This document shows, piece after piece, positions 17,685 through 27,052 of a DNA stretch of 64,000 bases. Below the pieces are notes generated by a model. It searched no databases, was not told the origin of the DNA, and saw only the letters and a program-made list of their open reading frames with translations. Source of the DNA: Peptoniphilus_A sp001811425 (GTDB taxonomy: Bacteria > Bacillota > Clostridia > Tissierellales > Peptoniphilaceae); assembly GCF_001811425.1 (NCBI RefSeq), contig NZ_KV804746.1, positions 25,201-89,200 on the forward strand, given 5' to 3'. Every line of letters starts with the position of its first letter. Position 1 is the stretch's first letter. Made by a program: the position numbers and the translations under genes.

Positions 17685-18040
17685 ACTTCCCTCCAATATT
17701 CATCTAAAAGTTTAAGCGACTTTTCCTTTGTGAGCTTAAGTTCATCTGCCACACTGATTAAATCGTCGCAGGACCTATAGAAAGCTCCCTTTGCCAACTC
17801 ATTAATTTTTTCCTCATCATCAGTTATAAATCTTCCGCTAGTCCTATTTGATTTAGCGAGACCTTCTCTTTCTAGCTCTTGAAGAGCTCTTTGCACTGTG
17901 TTTGGATTTACTCCATAAATTTTTGCCAAGTTCCTAACAGTGTCCATCTTGTCCCCACTCTTCCACTGTCCACTTGAAATTTTTAACTTGAAATCTTCAA
18001 GAAGTTGTAGATAAATAGGTCTATTATTATCAAATTCCAT
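17681..18040 (-). CDS. GntR-family transcriptional regulator, YtrA subfamily
   Basis: 119 residues: a winged helix (NNRPIYLQLLEDFKLKISSGQWKSGD..., VNPNTVQRALQELEREGL) and only a short C-terminal helix tail, the hallmark of YtrA regulators. The start is ATG 18040 behind AAGGAGGT; an ATG five codons earlier overlaps that site. It is the first gene of its operon and probably represses it through the TTTGTACC repeats ahead of it. Confidence 0.88.
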   Translation of the reverse strand: MEFDNNRPIYLQLLEDFKLKISSGQWKSGDKMDTVRNLAKIYGVNPNTVQRALQELEREGLAKSNRTSGRFITDDEEKINELAKGAFYRSCDDLISVADELKLTKEKSLKLLDEYWREV

Positions 18041-18111
18041 ATTTACCTCCTTCATATATTTTTTATTAGCTAATATTTCCTTTGCTTTTATTTTAAACCA
18101 AAATAAAATAT

Positions 18112-18175
18112 TTTGTACCTTTGTACCAATTGCTTAATACAATAATTATTATATACAACTTACAAAAAAATGCAA
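18112..18175 (-). promoter_or_regulatory. YtrA-operon promoter with tandem operator-like repeat
   Basis: Minus-strand TTGCAT (18170-18175) and TATAAT (18148-18153), 16-bp spacer. Two adjacent copies of TTTGTACC on the plus strand (18112-18119 and 18120-18127) lie about 20-35 bp after the expected transcript start. The repeats are a likely binding site of the encoded GntR regulator (inference). Confidence 0.65.
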
Positions 18176-18232
18176 GAGAAAAATTAAAAATTTTTGAAAA
18201 ATTTTTACGGCAAAAAATTTAAAGAAGGCAAA

Positions 18233-18266
18233 GAAAAAATCCTAAAGCCTTAATGGCTCTAGGATT
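18233..18266 (-). terminator. Terminator of the V-ATPase operon
   Basis: ATCCTAaAGCC (18239-18249) and GGCTcTAGGAT (18255-18265), followed on the minus strand by six T. Confidence 0.85.
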
Positions 18267-18276
18267 TTATTCTTCT

Positions 18277-18921
18277 TTATTTATTTTCTTTAACTTCTTT
18301 ATTTTTTCTATTCTTTTTATTTTTAACTTTTTTAAGCCTAAAGAAGTCTTCTCTTTCTTTTTCTGCAAGAATCTCTTCTATCTCACTAATTATATGATTG
18401 TACTTAGGTATTTGAATTTTATCTAGGGCATTTGCTCTCTTGGCAGTCTTTTTTATTTCGTTGGCAAGTCTAAAGACAGATGTCTCAATCTCTGCAAGTT
18501 CATAAATGACAGGAAGGATTTCAGAAATATTTATCTTTGCCCTGTCAAAGGCTGCATTAGACTTATGAAGTGAATAGTCTGCCTTCACTTCCGCCTTGTC
18601 ATATTTAATTTTAGGCAGTTCAAGCCCCATTACTGAACGAGAAATTATTTGGTATTCCATTTCATTAGGAGCTGCCTCTCCCATTTCCTTTAGGGAAAGG
18701 GCGCCCATAGAAATTGTGGCTTCAACCAGTTCTCCATAAGATGCTGCAAATTTTTCTTCTATCTCAGCTTGAAGCTTCTTGGCATTTTTATTTAAGTCCA
18801 TCATTTCTTTAATGAGGACTGTCCTCTTCTTGTCAAGGAGGTCATAACCCTTCTCTGCAAGGATAAGGGCATTTTTTGATGCTATTAGATTTGCCTTAGT
18901 GGGTGTGACCTTAATTGCCAT
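18277..18921 (-). CDS. ntpD: V-type ATP synthase subunit D
   Basis: 214 residues, the central-stalk subunit. N-terminal KVTPTKANLIASKNALILAEKGYDLLDKKR is the family signature; most of the protein is predicted antiparallel coiled coil. The C-terminus is a basic tail (VKNKKNRKNKEVK). The start ATG 18921 lies behind AGGTGA; a longer start at 18930 is less well placed. It is the last gene of the operon and is followed by a strong terminator. Confidence 0.93.
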   Translation of the reverse strand: MAIKVTPTKANLIASKNALILAEKGYDLLDKKRTVLIKEMMDLNKNAKKLQAEIEEKFAASYGELVEATISMGALSLKEMGEAAPNEMEYQIISRSVMGLELPKIKYDKAEVKADYSLHKSNAAFDRAKINISEILPVIYELAEIETSVFRLANEIKKTAKRANALDKIQIPKYNHIISEIEEILAEKEREDFFRLKKVKNKKNRKNKEVKENK

Positions 18922-20302
18922 TCTTATCACCTAAATATTTTTCTTTTAACTTAGGATCAATTCTATCAATCATTTCAGGAGGAAGTATCTTTAATAGCTC
19001 CCAACCTAAATTTAGGGTGTCTTCTATATCTCTATTTTCATTTTGGTCTTGAGTCAAAAATTTCTTTTCAAATTCTTCGCCAAATTTTAAAACTAATTTT
19101 TCGTCATCAGAAATATCATCTTCACCAATAATTTGTGCAAGAGCTCTGGTTTCTTGTACCTTTGAATAAGATGCAAAAAGCTGAGAAGATAGGTCTGGGT
19201 GATCTTCTCTTGTGTAGCCTTCTCCAATGCCGTCCTTCATAAGTCTTGATAGAGATGGAAGTACATCAATTGGTGGATAAACTCCCTTGGAGAATAAATC
19301 ACGACTTACTACAATTTGACCTTCTGTAATATAACCAGTTAAGTCAGGGATTGGGTGAGTGATGTCGTCATTAGGCATAGTTAAAATTGGAATAAGGGTT
19401 ACAGAACCAGAGCTGTCCTTAATCATACCTGCCCTTTCATAAAGAGATGCTAGGTCTGAATAAAGGTGTCCTGGATAGCCCTTTCTTGATGGCACTTCTT
19501 CTCTTGATGATGAAACTTCTCTTAGGGCTTCAGCATAGGAAGTGATGTCTGTCATTATTACAAGAACTTGCATATTTTTTTCAAAGGCTAAATACTCTGC
19601 TGCAGTAAGGGCACACTTTGGTGCAATAAGTCTTTCCATAATTGGGTCGTCGGCATAGTTTATATACATTACTACCTTGTCAATTACGCCAGAGTTTTTA
19701 AAGCTTTCTCTAAAGAAGTCTGCTTCGTCATGCTTTACACCAATGGCAGCAAAGACTATGGCAAAGTTATTTTCTCCGCCCTCGTCGGCAATTTTTGCTT
19801 GCCTTACAATTTGTGCAGCAACTTCATTGTGGGGAAGACCAGAACCAGAAAAGATTGGAAGTTTTTGACCTCTAATTAGGGTCATTAGTCCATCAATGGA
19901 AGATATACCTGTTTGAATAAAGTTTCTTGGGTATTCTCTTGCTGATGGGTTAATTGGTCTACCATTGATGTTATAGACATCCTTGGAGTAGATGGCGCCG
20001 CCCTTGTCTATAGGCTCAGCTGTTCCGTTAAATACTCTTCCCAAAATTTCTCCTGAAAGAGGAATTTCAAAGGGGTGGGCAGAAAATTCTACCTTAGTAT
20101 TTTTTGTGGAAACGCCTAAATTGTTGCCAAAAACTTGGACAATTGCCTTGTCGTCGTCAATTTTTATAACCTGACCAATTTCTGATCTCTTGCCGTCCTT
20201 TGATATAATCTTTACAACTTCACCGTAACTAACTCTGTGAAGATTTGAAAGTTCTAGTAGCGATCCTTCAATTCTATCAAGTGTTAAATATTCTTTTTTC
20301 AT
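18911..20302 (-). CDS. ntpB: V-type ATP synthase subunit B
   Basis: 463 residues, non-catalytic nucleotide-binding subunit. GQKLPIFSGSGLPHNEVAAQI replaces a true P-loop, as in all V-type B subunits, and TDITSYAEALREVSSSREEVPSRKGYPGHLYSD-like motifs are present (residues about 250-285). The length is typical. It overlaps the end of subunit A by 4 nt. Confidence 0.96.
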   Translation of the reverse strand: MKKEYLTLDRIEGSLLELSNLHRVSYGEVVKIISKDGKRSEIGQVIKIDDDKAIVQVFGNNLGVSTKNTKVEFSAHPFEIPLSGEILGRVFNGTAEPIDKGGAIYSKDVYNINGRPINPSAREYPRNFIQTGISSIDGLMTLIRGQKLPIFSGSGLPHNEVAAQIVRQAKIADEGGENNFAIVFAAIGVKHDEADFFRESFKNSGVIDKVVMYINYADDPIMERLIAPKCALTAAEYLAFEKNMQVLVIMTDITSYAEALREVSSSREEVPSRKGYPGHLYSDLASLYERAGMIKDSSGSVTLIPILTMPNDDITHPIPDLTGYITEGQIVVSRDLFSKGVYPPIDVLPSLSRLMKDGIGEGYTREDHPDLSSQLFASYSKVQETRALAQIIGEDDISDDEKLVLKFGEEFEKKFLTQDQNENRDIEDTLNLGWELLKILPPEMIDRIDPKLKEKYLGDKNGN

Positions 20303-22071
20303 TCTACATCACCATAAGTTGCACTAAGCTCTCCATAAAAATCGTTGATTTCATTGTTTAAGCTTACAAATTTCTTTAAGTTTTCGTTTTCTATATCATA
20401 TTTCATGTTAATTACTTTTCCGTAAAGACCATCGTTCTTTATTACTGAAATTGGAATTTTAAGCTTTAAGGCTTCCTTTCCCTTTTCATAAAGATTGTCT
20501 ATTGTCTTTAACATTTCAAATTGCTTTTCAAGAGGCACAAAGGTGTCAATTGGGTTAAAGGCATTTTGTTGCAAGAATCCAACTTTTACAACACGACAAA
20601 TTTCTAGGACAAGTCTTTCTTCATCTGGAAGGACATCTTCTCCCACTAGCATTACAATTTCATTTAACTTGGCTTCCTTGTGAAGTAAGTCTAAATATTT
20701 TATTCTTAGATCAGGAAGATCTCCGTCAAGTCTCATGTCGTAGTAATTTTTAAGAAGTGGAATGTAGCCAGAATAAGAGTTCATCCAGTTAATGGCAGGA
20801 TAGTGTCTTGAGTAGGCAAGTTCCTTATCTAGTGCCAAGAATACATTTACGAATCTCTTTGTATTTTCAGTTACTGGCTCAGAGAAGTCGCCACCTGCTG
20901 GTGAAACTGCACCAATAAGAGTTACAGAACCTTCAGAGCCAGATAAAGTTTTTACATAACCAGCTCTTTCATAGAAACCTGCAATTCTTGATGGAAGATA
21001 AGCAGGATATCCTTCTTCTGCTGGCATTTCTTCAAGACGACCAGAAATTTCACGAAGAGCTTCTGCCCAACGAGAAGTTGAGTCGCCCATTAGGGCAACA
21101 TGGTAGCCCATGTCTCTAAAGTATTCTGCCATAGTTACGCCAGTATAAATTGAAGCTTCACGAGCGGCAACGGGCATATTAGATGTGTTGGCAATTAAGA
21201 TAGTCCTATCCATAAGGGCCTTTCCTGTGTTAGGGTCAATTAGCTTTGGAAAGTCTTCCAAAACTTCTGTCATTTCATTTCCTCTTTCGCCGCAGCCAAT
21301 GTAGATGATGATGTCGGCATCACAGTACTTGGCGATTTGGTGTTGAGTCATAGTCTTACCAGTACCAAATCCACCAGGAATGGCTGTAGTTCCACCCTTG
21401 GCAATTGGGAAAAATACATCGAAGACTCTTTGTCCAGTTACAAGAAGTTTGTCAATGGGAAGTCTTTCCTTAACTGGTCTAGGAATTCTTACTGGCCAGT
21501 TTTGGTACATCTTCACTTCATTTATCTTGCCGTATTCGTCTTTTACCTTTAATAAAACAGTTTCAATATTATATTTTCCATTGTCAAGAATTTCTACCAC
21601 TTCGCCACTTACTTCTGGCGGAATCATGACTTTGTGAGTGATAATATCAGTTTCAGGAACTTCTGCAAAAATTTGTCCGCCATGAACCTTGTCATGAAGG
21701 GCAACCTTAAAAGTTACATCCCAAAGTTTTTCCTCGTCAAGGGAAATAAGTCCAAGACCTTCAGGCATAAAGGACCCGTGGTTCTTTTTAATAACTTCAA
21801 GAGGTCTCTCTATACCATCAAAGATACCCCTAATCATACCAGGTCCTAGCTTAACAGAAAGAGGAGCTCCAGTTGAGATTATGTCTTCATCGCGTCTTAG
21901 GCCTTCAGTTTCTTCATAAACTTGCACTGTGCCAAGGTCTCCGTCAATTGAAATAACTTCGCCAATTAATTTTTTTTCGCCAACAAGAACCATTTCTCTG
22001 ATTTTATAGTCAGCCATATTTTTTCCAATTACAACGGGTCCGTCAACTGATTTAATTGTTGCCTTTTCCAA
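20299..22071 (-). CDS. ntpA: V-type ATP synthase subunit A (catalytic)
   Basis: About 590 residues. P-loop GGFGTGKTMTQ, the GCGERGNEMTEVL motif and the characteristic non-homologous insert of V-type A subunits (residues about 115-190) are present. I chose TTG at 22071 (MEKATIKSVDGPVV) because AGAGGTG lies 6 nt ahead; GTG at 22080 would add three residues. It works with B as the hexameric head that hydrolyses or makes ATP. The start lies inside the end of subunit E. Confidence 0.95.
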   Translation of the reverse strand: MEKATIKSVDGPVVIGKNMADYKIREMVLVGEKKLIGEVISIDGDLGTVQVYEETEGLRRDEDIISTGAPLSVKLGPGMIRGIFDGIERPLEVIKKNHGSFMPEGLGLISLDEEKLWDVTFKVALHDKVHGGQIFAEVPETDIITHKVMIPPEVSGEVVEILDNGKYNIETVLLKVKDEYGKINEVKMYQNWPVRIPRPVKERLPIDKLLVTGQRVFDVFFPIAKGGTTAIPGGFGTGKTMTQHQIAKYCDADIIIYIGCGERGNEMTEVLEDFPKLIDPNTGKALMDRTILIANTSNMPVAAREASIYTGVTMAEYFRDMGYHVALMGDSTSRWAEALREISGRLEEMPAEEGYPAYLPSRIAGFYERAGYVKTLSGSEGSVTLIGAVSPAGGDFSEPVTENTKRFVNVFLALDKELAYSRHYPAINWMNSYSGYIPLLKNYYDMRLDGDLPDLRIKYLDLLHKEAKLNEIVMLVGEDVLPDEERLVLEICRVVKVGFLQQNAFNPIDTFVPLEKQFEMLKTIDNLYEKGKEALKLKIPISVIKNDGLYGKVINMKYDIENENLKKFVSLNNEINDFYGELSATYGDVE

Positions 22072-22693
22072 TGACTTCACCTCTTTCTTTTAATTTTTCG
22101 TGTAACATAGAACCAATTTCATATCTCATGTCTTCAAGTTTATTTTTTAAAGACAAGTTGATATTGTAGGTCCTATCCATATCAGAAATTATAAAACCGC
22201 CAATATGGTATTCAAAAAGTTCGTCAATTATTAAGTCAACGCCCTTTTCCTTGGCAATTTCTTTAAATTTTTCAATGAGACTTTCATTTTCATTGTTTTT
22301 AACATAAAGATAAATGCTTTTTTCATCTATTTCATCTAAAATATTCTTAAAATTTTCAGCTTCTAAATTTACATATTCATCTGTCTTGGTAAATTCCAAA
22401 AGTTTTTGTGAAAGAGTTTCTAAAAGTTCATTTAGTAACTTTTCATCTTCTTCCAAGAAGAGAACTCTCTTTTGTTCTTCAACAGAGGCAATAAGTTCAT
22501 ACCCCCTTCTCTTGGCAAGAGTAACCCTCCTATTGACGAAGGCTTCTTCATCCTTTTTAAGAGATTCAATTTTTTCAGCCAAAATCTTATCAGCCTTTTC
22601 CCTTTCCTCTCTTATCCTCTTTTCACATTCTTCCTTTTGCTTTAGAAAAACAATTTTGTTGAATATGGCAATTTTGTTTTCAAGTAAAATCAT
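22052..22693 (-). CDS. ntpE: V-type ATP synthase subunit E
   Basis: 213 residues, peripheral stalk subunit. The first 100 residues are a charged helix (KQKEECEKRIREEREKADKILAEKI) and the C-terminal globular part contains IGGFIISDMDRTYNINLSLKNKLEDMR, a conserved E-subunit region. It ends inside the start of subunit A. With subunit H it forms the stator that holds the head. Confidence 0.88.
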   Translation of the reverse strand: MILLENKIAIFNKIVFLKQKEECEKRIREEREKADKILAEKIESLKKDEEAFVNRRVTLAKRRGYELIASVEEQKRVLFLEEDEKLLNELLETLSQKLLEFTKTDEYVNLEAENFKNILDEIDEKSIYLYVKNNENESLIEKFKEIAKEKGVDLIIDELFEYHIGGFIISDMDRTYNINLSLKNKLEDMRYEIGSMLHEKLKERGEVIGKGNN

Positions 22694-23008
22694 TTAATCA
22701 CCTACAGCTTTCACACCAACAGATTCTCTGACATATTTCAAAATAAAATCATCTTCCATCCCGCCGTCAAGATCTGGAATAGTTACAACTAGAGGAAGGT
22801 CTCCTGTGAGTTTAAATTCCAAAACTTCATCCTTAATTTCTTTAAAGGAAGAGTAGGTTAAGATAATTATTCCAATATCTTCAGTTTTTGTAAAAGTCCT
22901 AAAATTTTTTAATAGGTCAGCTCTGTCATTACATTTAACAGACCTTACACCTGCAAGGCGAAGGCCGTTAATTATATCCTCATTTGATGTTAAAAGAATT
23001 GATCTCAT
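22694..23008 (-). CDS. ntpG: V-type ATP synthase subunit F
   Basis: 104 residues. A Rossmann-like small subunit of the central stalk: LLTSNEDIINGLRLAGV, then IGIIILTYSSFKEIKDEVLEFKLTGDLPLVVTIPD. The short length and place between K and E fit subunit F (called NtpG in Enterococcus). Its ATG overlaps the subunit K stop. Confidence 0.9.
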   Translation of the reverse strand: MRSILLTSNEDIINGLRLAGVRSVKCNDRADLLKNFRTFTKTEDIGIIILTYSSFKEIKDEVLEFKLTGDLPLVVTIPDLDGGMEDDFILKYVRESVGVKAVGD

Positions 23009-23430
23009 TATAGTCTTCCAAGAATCATGATTGAAATGATAAGACCATAAATAGCAATACCTTCTGCAAGTCCTAGGTAGATCATTGATTTACCAAGAAT
23101 GTTAGGGTCTTCAGATACAGCGCCAATAGCTGCAGAACCTACATTAGAAACGGCAACACCTGCACCAAGAGATGCAAGACCAGTTGAAAGACCTGCTGCT
23201 AAAAAGCCAAGACCGTTACCTGATGCTGGAGCAGCTGCTGCAGCTGATGCCATTTGTGGTACAAGGGAAATTAATCCGAAAACAAAAACTGGTGCGAAAA
23301 CAAATAGATTAAGCTTCAAAACAGCTCGAGCAAATTTTCTGTTCTTGTCTGTACCCTTGTATATGAAATAAAAACCTGTTACTACCATTGAAAATACTGT
23401 TAAAACTGCGAAAATAATAATTTTTTCCAT
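23008..23430 (-). CDS. ntpK: V-type ATP synthase subunit K (proteolipid c ring)
   Basis: 140 residues. The C-terminal half is one proteolipid hairpin: GLGFLAAGLSTGLASLGAGVAVSNVG and MIYLGLAEGIAIYGLIISIMIL, with the ion-carrying Glu in GLAEG. The N-terminal half adds two more hydrophobic segments (about residues 4-24 and 43-62) that do not look like a second hairpin copy. The residue after the Glu is Gly rather than Ser/Thr and no Gln is seen in the facing helix, so H+ coupling is somewhat more likely than Na+; this is weak inference. Start ATG follows GAGGAG. Confidence 0.9.
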   Translation of the reverse strand: MEKIIIFAVLTVFSMVVTGFYFIYKGTDKNRKFARAVLKLNLFVFAPVFVFGLISLVPQMASAAAAAPASGNGLGFLAAGLSTGLASLGAGVAVSNVGSAAIGAVSEDPNILGKSMIYLGLAEGIAIYGLIISIMILGRL

Positions 23431-23444
23431 CTTTAAACTCCTCA

Positions 23445-25373
23445 TTAATAAATTTTATCGGCTTCAAAAAGTACGCCGTCACCACTATAATACTTGCTAA
23501 ACATTTCGTAATATTCAAGTCTTAGAGATTGAATAAATACGATTAGACCTTCTAGTCCCAAAATTAAAATATTGCCAAAAATTAAAACTGCAATATTTCC
23601 TCCACTTGAACCAACCATTTCTCCCAGAGTCTTAAATGCCAAGAACAAACCAACATGGTTTATTGCAAAGGCGCCAACTCTTATAAAGGAAATTATTGAA
23701 GACATAGTTGATAAAAGAGCTTCAAGTAGACCAAAGGAGGACTCAATATAATAATCTGAGGCAGAGCCTTCCCCTTCCTTCTTAAATAAAACTTTAAGAA
23801 TAGGCCTTTTTAGTAGCATGATCACAAGACTTGCCACTAAGATTCCAAGGGAAATATTCATAGGAAGAGGAGCACTTGCTCCCATAACTGACATGCCAAT
23901 ATTAATCATTGCCACAAAAATTAAAACTCCCAAAAAACCTTCCTTAGAGAAGAAGGCTTCATCTGGTCTGCCACTTTTTAGTCTATTGTAAATGCCAATG
24001 CCATAGGCTAGGGCAAGTAAAATAATGCCAAAGTAAATTGCAATTACAAGAGTATCATTTATATTTTCAAAGGGTCTGAACCAAATTGCGGGAATAATTT
24101 CTTCGCTTCCAAAAACTGAACCGTACATCAAACCAAAAAACATGGAAGATGCGCCCATTCTAAGAAGAAGTCCACCAAAGTCCTTGTTCTTCTTTCCCAG
24201 CATTAGTCCGGCAATTGCAAATACAGCCCCTTGACCCAAGTCGCCAAACATTGCTCCAAAAAGAATCATGTAGGTTATGCCAAAAATTACAGTTGGGTCA
24301 AATTCTCCATAATTAGGCGTTCCATACATATTTATTAGTAGCTCAAAGGGCTTAAAAAAATTTGCGTTTTTTAACTTTGTCGGTGTCTTCATGTTTTCGC
24401 TTTTGGGGTCAAAATATTCAATATCAATATTCTTGTATTTAGCGAGCTTTTCTTCTAACTTCTTTTTGTCAGATTCACCAAGCCAACCTGAAAGATAAAA
24501 ATATTTATTTGACCTAAGCATAAACTTCTTAGCTTTTTCAATTTCTTCATAGGAAAGCATGTGAGCAAGAGTAGTCTTTAGCTCTTCATGTCTGCTTTCC
24601 AAAAGATTCTTTTTGTATTCTTCTATTTCAAAAATTTTTCTCTTTACATTTTCCTCTTCTTCTTCAAGATTTTTGTAGATTAAACTAGCCGTTCCCTCTA
24701 CATTTTCTCCAAGAAGTTCAACTTCAGTAAAGTTCAAACTATTTAGGACCCTGTCAACATCCTTTTCAGTTTCCTTAGGATAAATAACAAGGAAAAGTTC
24801 CCTGTTGTCAACTGTGCCTGTGTGATAAATCATGGCGAGAATATTGCCATAATTTTTCTTCAGTCTATATCTGGCATCCTTGTCCAAGAAACCAAATCTA
24901 GTGTTGAAGTACTTTAGGTCTGCTATGTCCCTCAAATCAATGTCAACATTCTTAAAGAGTTCATAGTTTTCCTTTAAGGTGTCAAGAATTTTTAAATTTT
25001 CCTTAGTTTGTTCATATTCATTGATCTTTTCACTGATGTTTTTCACAAAAGCATCAATATCTTCATTGACATTAACCTTTTCGAAATAGGAATCTTCAAT
25101 CTTGTCGATTCCCATGAAGTCCATAATTTCAGCTGCTTCCTTGGCAGAGGACTTATGTGCCTCATCTTCTTCAATAGGTGAAATATAATTTAGTTCAAGA
25201 TTTCTCTCTAAATTTTCTTCATTGTCCAAACTAAATGTGAACTTGTTTTCTGCCATGTTGGCTTCAGCAGACATAAACTGCATACATTTTAAATTCAAAA
25301 TGTCAAGAATGACAGAATCCATATCATCTATCTTGCCAATGATATTAGTGACCTTCATTTTTTCAACGGCCAA
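23445..25373 (-). CDS. ntpI: V-type ATP synthase subunit I (a subunit)
   Basis: About 642 residues: a cytoplasmic N-terminal half with coiled coils (KKNLLESRHEELK region) and a C-terminal membrane half of seven to eight helices. The essential Arg of the ion half-channel is probably in SSIISFIRVGAFAINHVGL. The start is uncertain: TTG 25373 (MAVEKMKVTNIIG) matches the family's usual N-terminus; TTG 25397 would add eight residues inside subunit C. Confidence 0.92.
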   Translation of the reverse strand: MAVEKMKVTNIIGKIDDMDSVILDILNLKCMQFMSAEANMAENKFTFSLDNEENLERNLELNYISPIEEDEAHKSSAKEAAEIMDFMGIDKIEDSYFEKVNVNEDIDAFVKNISEKINEYEQTKENLKILDTLKENYELFKNVDIDLRDIADLKYFNTRFGFLDKDARYRLKKNYGNILAMIYHTGTVDNRELFLVIYPKETEKDVDRVLNSLNFTEVELLGENVEGTASLIYKNLEEEEENVKRKIFEIEEYKKNLLESRHEELKTTLAHMLSYEEIEKAKKFMLRSNKYFYLSGWLGESDKKKLEEKLAKYKNIDIEYFDPKSENMKTPTKLKNANFFKPFELLINMYGTPNYGEFDPTVIFGITYMILFGAMFGDLGQGAVFAIAGLMLGKKNKDFGGLLLRMGASSMFFGLMYGSVFGSEEIIPAIWFRPFENINDTLVIAIYFGIILLALAYGIGIYNRLKSGRPDEAFFSKEGFLGVLIFVAMINIGMSVMGASAPLPMNISLGILVASLVIMLLKRPILKVLFKKEGEGSASDYYIESSFGLLEALLSTMSSIISFIRVGAFAINHVGLFLAFKTLGEMVGSSGGNIAVLIFGNILILGLEGLIVFIQSLRLEYYEMFSKYYSGDGVLFEADKIY

Positions 25374-26370
25374 TTTCTTCACTTCCCTCTCTATCAATAA
25401 TCATATATTTTAACTTTTCTTCTTTGCTTAAGCCAAATCTCGTGCCTTCCAAGATTCTCTCAATATTTGCTATTTCAAAATCCAAAAGAACTAAAAAACT
25501 CATAAATTTGCCTATGCCATCAGTCCTTCTAAAGTTCTTCTTGGCAATGCCATACATGGTCTTCTTGGCAGTTCTACCAGTTCTAATAACTCTGCCTGCT
25601 TCGAAAAGAACAGCGTATTTAGAATTTTTTATCTCCTCTTCAAATTCAGCCTCATCTAAGTAGGAAAGCTGAAGAAGTTTTTCAGAATTATAATTTCCAC
25701 CAAAAATAGTAAAGTTAAAAATTTCTTCTGGAGCAATATTGTAATACTTCTTGGCTCTGTAAATCCAAATAATATTTAGCAAATCAATATTTACACCAAA
25801 AATATTTTTAAACTCATCAACATCTTCCTTGGATAGGGACTTTATAGACTCAGTTAAATTTCTATAATAAAACTTGTCCAAGTTCATCTCAATGGAAAAA
25901 AGAGCATCTTCATCCTTGGAGGACTTATAATTTTTTAGGTAGTCATAGTAGTGAGTGTCCCTTAAATTATCTATAAAGGATTCAAAAGTCTCATCATTAA
26001 AATTAATATTTTTGCCCGAAATGACTAGCTTGTCAACCTTTGGCTCCCTATTCATTCGGAGGGCTCTCAAGATTTTAGTGATTTTTTCAACATTTATTCT
26101 CTCTAAATAAGCCTTCAAAAAATCAGCATACTTCAGTGGCAAAAAACCACGAAGCTTTATAATTTGACTCCTTCTGTAGTCTTCCAAGAACTCTTCAATT
26201 TCATAAATATCTGAAAAAGAATCAATGCTTGGAAATTTCTTCTCCTTTAGATATGAAAGGCAGTCTCTGACATTGTCCTTTTCGGCAATTTTTTCAAAAT
26301 CCTCATAAACCAAGAAATCAGAATACATTTTTGAAATCTTAGCGTTTAAAGCCTTTAGACCCTCAAGCAT
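25363..26370 (-). CDS. ntpC: V-type ATP synthase subunit C
   Basis: 335 residues, all-helical funnel that joins the central shaft to the c ring. It has the family's N-terminal LNAKISKMYSDFL and internal LKAYLERINVEKITKILRALRM. ATG 26370 follows AAGGAAATCAA. In Enterococcus C lies after E; here it is second, before I, so the order is H-C-I-K-F-E-A-B-D. Confidence 0.88.
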   Translation of the reverse strand: MLEGLKALNAKISKMYSDFLVYEDFEKIAEKDNVRDCLSYLKEKKFPSIDSFSDIYEIEEFLEDYRRSQIIKLRGFLPLKYADFLKAYLERINVEKITKILRALRMNREPKVDKLVISGKNINFNDETFESFIDNLRDTHYYDYLKNYKSSKDEDALFSIEMNLDKFYYRNLTESIKSLSKEDVDEFKNIFGVNIDLLNIIWIYRAKKYYNIAPEEIFNFTIFGGNYNSEKLLQLSYLDEAEFEEEIKNSKYAVLFEAGRVIRTGRTAKKTMYGIAKKNFRRTDGIGKFMSFLVLLDFEIANIERILEGTRFGLSKEEKLKYMIIDREGSEEIGR

Positions 26371-26686
26371 TTGATTTCCTTCCAATCACCATGTCAAAGG
26401 CATCCTTTATGAATTTGTCAGAATTGTTATTGTAAAATTCTTCGATTTCCTTTAAATTTCTCTCGTTGTCTTTTCTCAAATTGTCAGCTTTCTTTTCAAA
26501 GTCTGCTAAAATTTCATCGCTCTTTTCTTTTCCAAGGGCCTTTGACTTTTCAATTGATTCATTTTCAATGTCAGTCAACTTTTCTCTCAAGTCTTTTTTT
26601 ATACCTTCAATTTCTTTTTCAGTACTTTCGACAAGTTCTCTAGTCTTTTTATCTATTGCTAAAATACTATCTATACTTTCTTTCAA
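26363..26686 (-). CDS. ntpF: V-type ATP synthase subunit H/G (peripheral stalk)
   Basis: About 107 residues, almost all charged coiled coil (ILAIDKKTRELVESTEKEIEGIKKDLREK), ending DAFDMVIGRK. It pairs with subunit E. The frame opens at ATG 26719, but the promoter puts the transcript start at about that base, so TTG 26686 behind GTGGTGAT is a better start. First gene of the operon. Confidence 0.78.
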   Translation of the reverse strand: MKESIDSILAIDKKTRELVESTEKEIEGIKKDLREKLTDIENESIEKSKALGKEKSDEILADFEKKADNLRKDNERNLKEIEEFYNNNSDKFIKDAFDMVIGRKSNA

Positions 26687-26724
26687 AAATATCACCACTC
26701 TTTTCTTTTCCTTGTGCATTTCTC

Positions 26725-26752
26725 ATTATATTACTTTGAAATTCTAATTCAA
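26725..26752 (-). promoter_or_regulatory. Promoter of the V-ATPase operon
   Basis: Minus-strand TTGAAT (26747-26752) and TATAAT (26725-26730) with a 16-bp spacer. The expected start near 26718 leaves a leader of about 30 nt before the TTG start of subunit H. Confidence 0.75.
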
Positions 26753-27014
26753 GGGAATTTGTTCAGATTTAAAAATTTCACCCATTTTTCACATTTCACA
26801 TAATGAAGAAGTTTTTTGCATAGTGAAAATTTTTATTTATAACTATTTTCTAATGATTCTTAAAAAATTTACTTTGTCCTGGCATTTGTCCCGGGCTTTT
26901 TCCCACGCTTTAGCAGATGTAATAATGAATTTATAAAAATCTGTACTTTAATTTGAATAAAGGCATGGCCAATTTTCTCCCTCCTACTTTTATAGGCTAA
27001 AAAATTTTTAAGGA
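26753..27014. other. Intergenic region without a supported gene
   Basis: Between the V-ATPase promoter and the feo operon terminator. It has a 65-codon minus frame (26869-27066) that runs into the terminator and has no family resemblance. A loose inverted repeat TTTTCAC/GTGAAAA near 26785-26830 is the only structure noticed. Confidence 0.4.
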
Positions 27015-27045
27015 CAAAAAAAGAATACCTCCTAGGAAGTATTCT
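27015..27045 (-). terminator. Terminator of the feo operon
   Basis: AGAATACcTCC (27022-27032) and GGAaGTATTCT (27035-27045), minus-strand T run at 27015-27021. Confidence 0.85.
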
Positions 27046-27052
27046 CAAAAAA

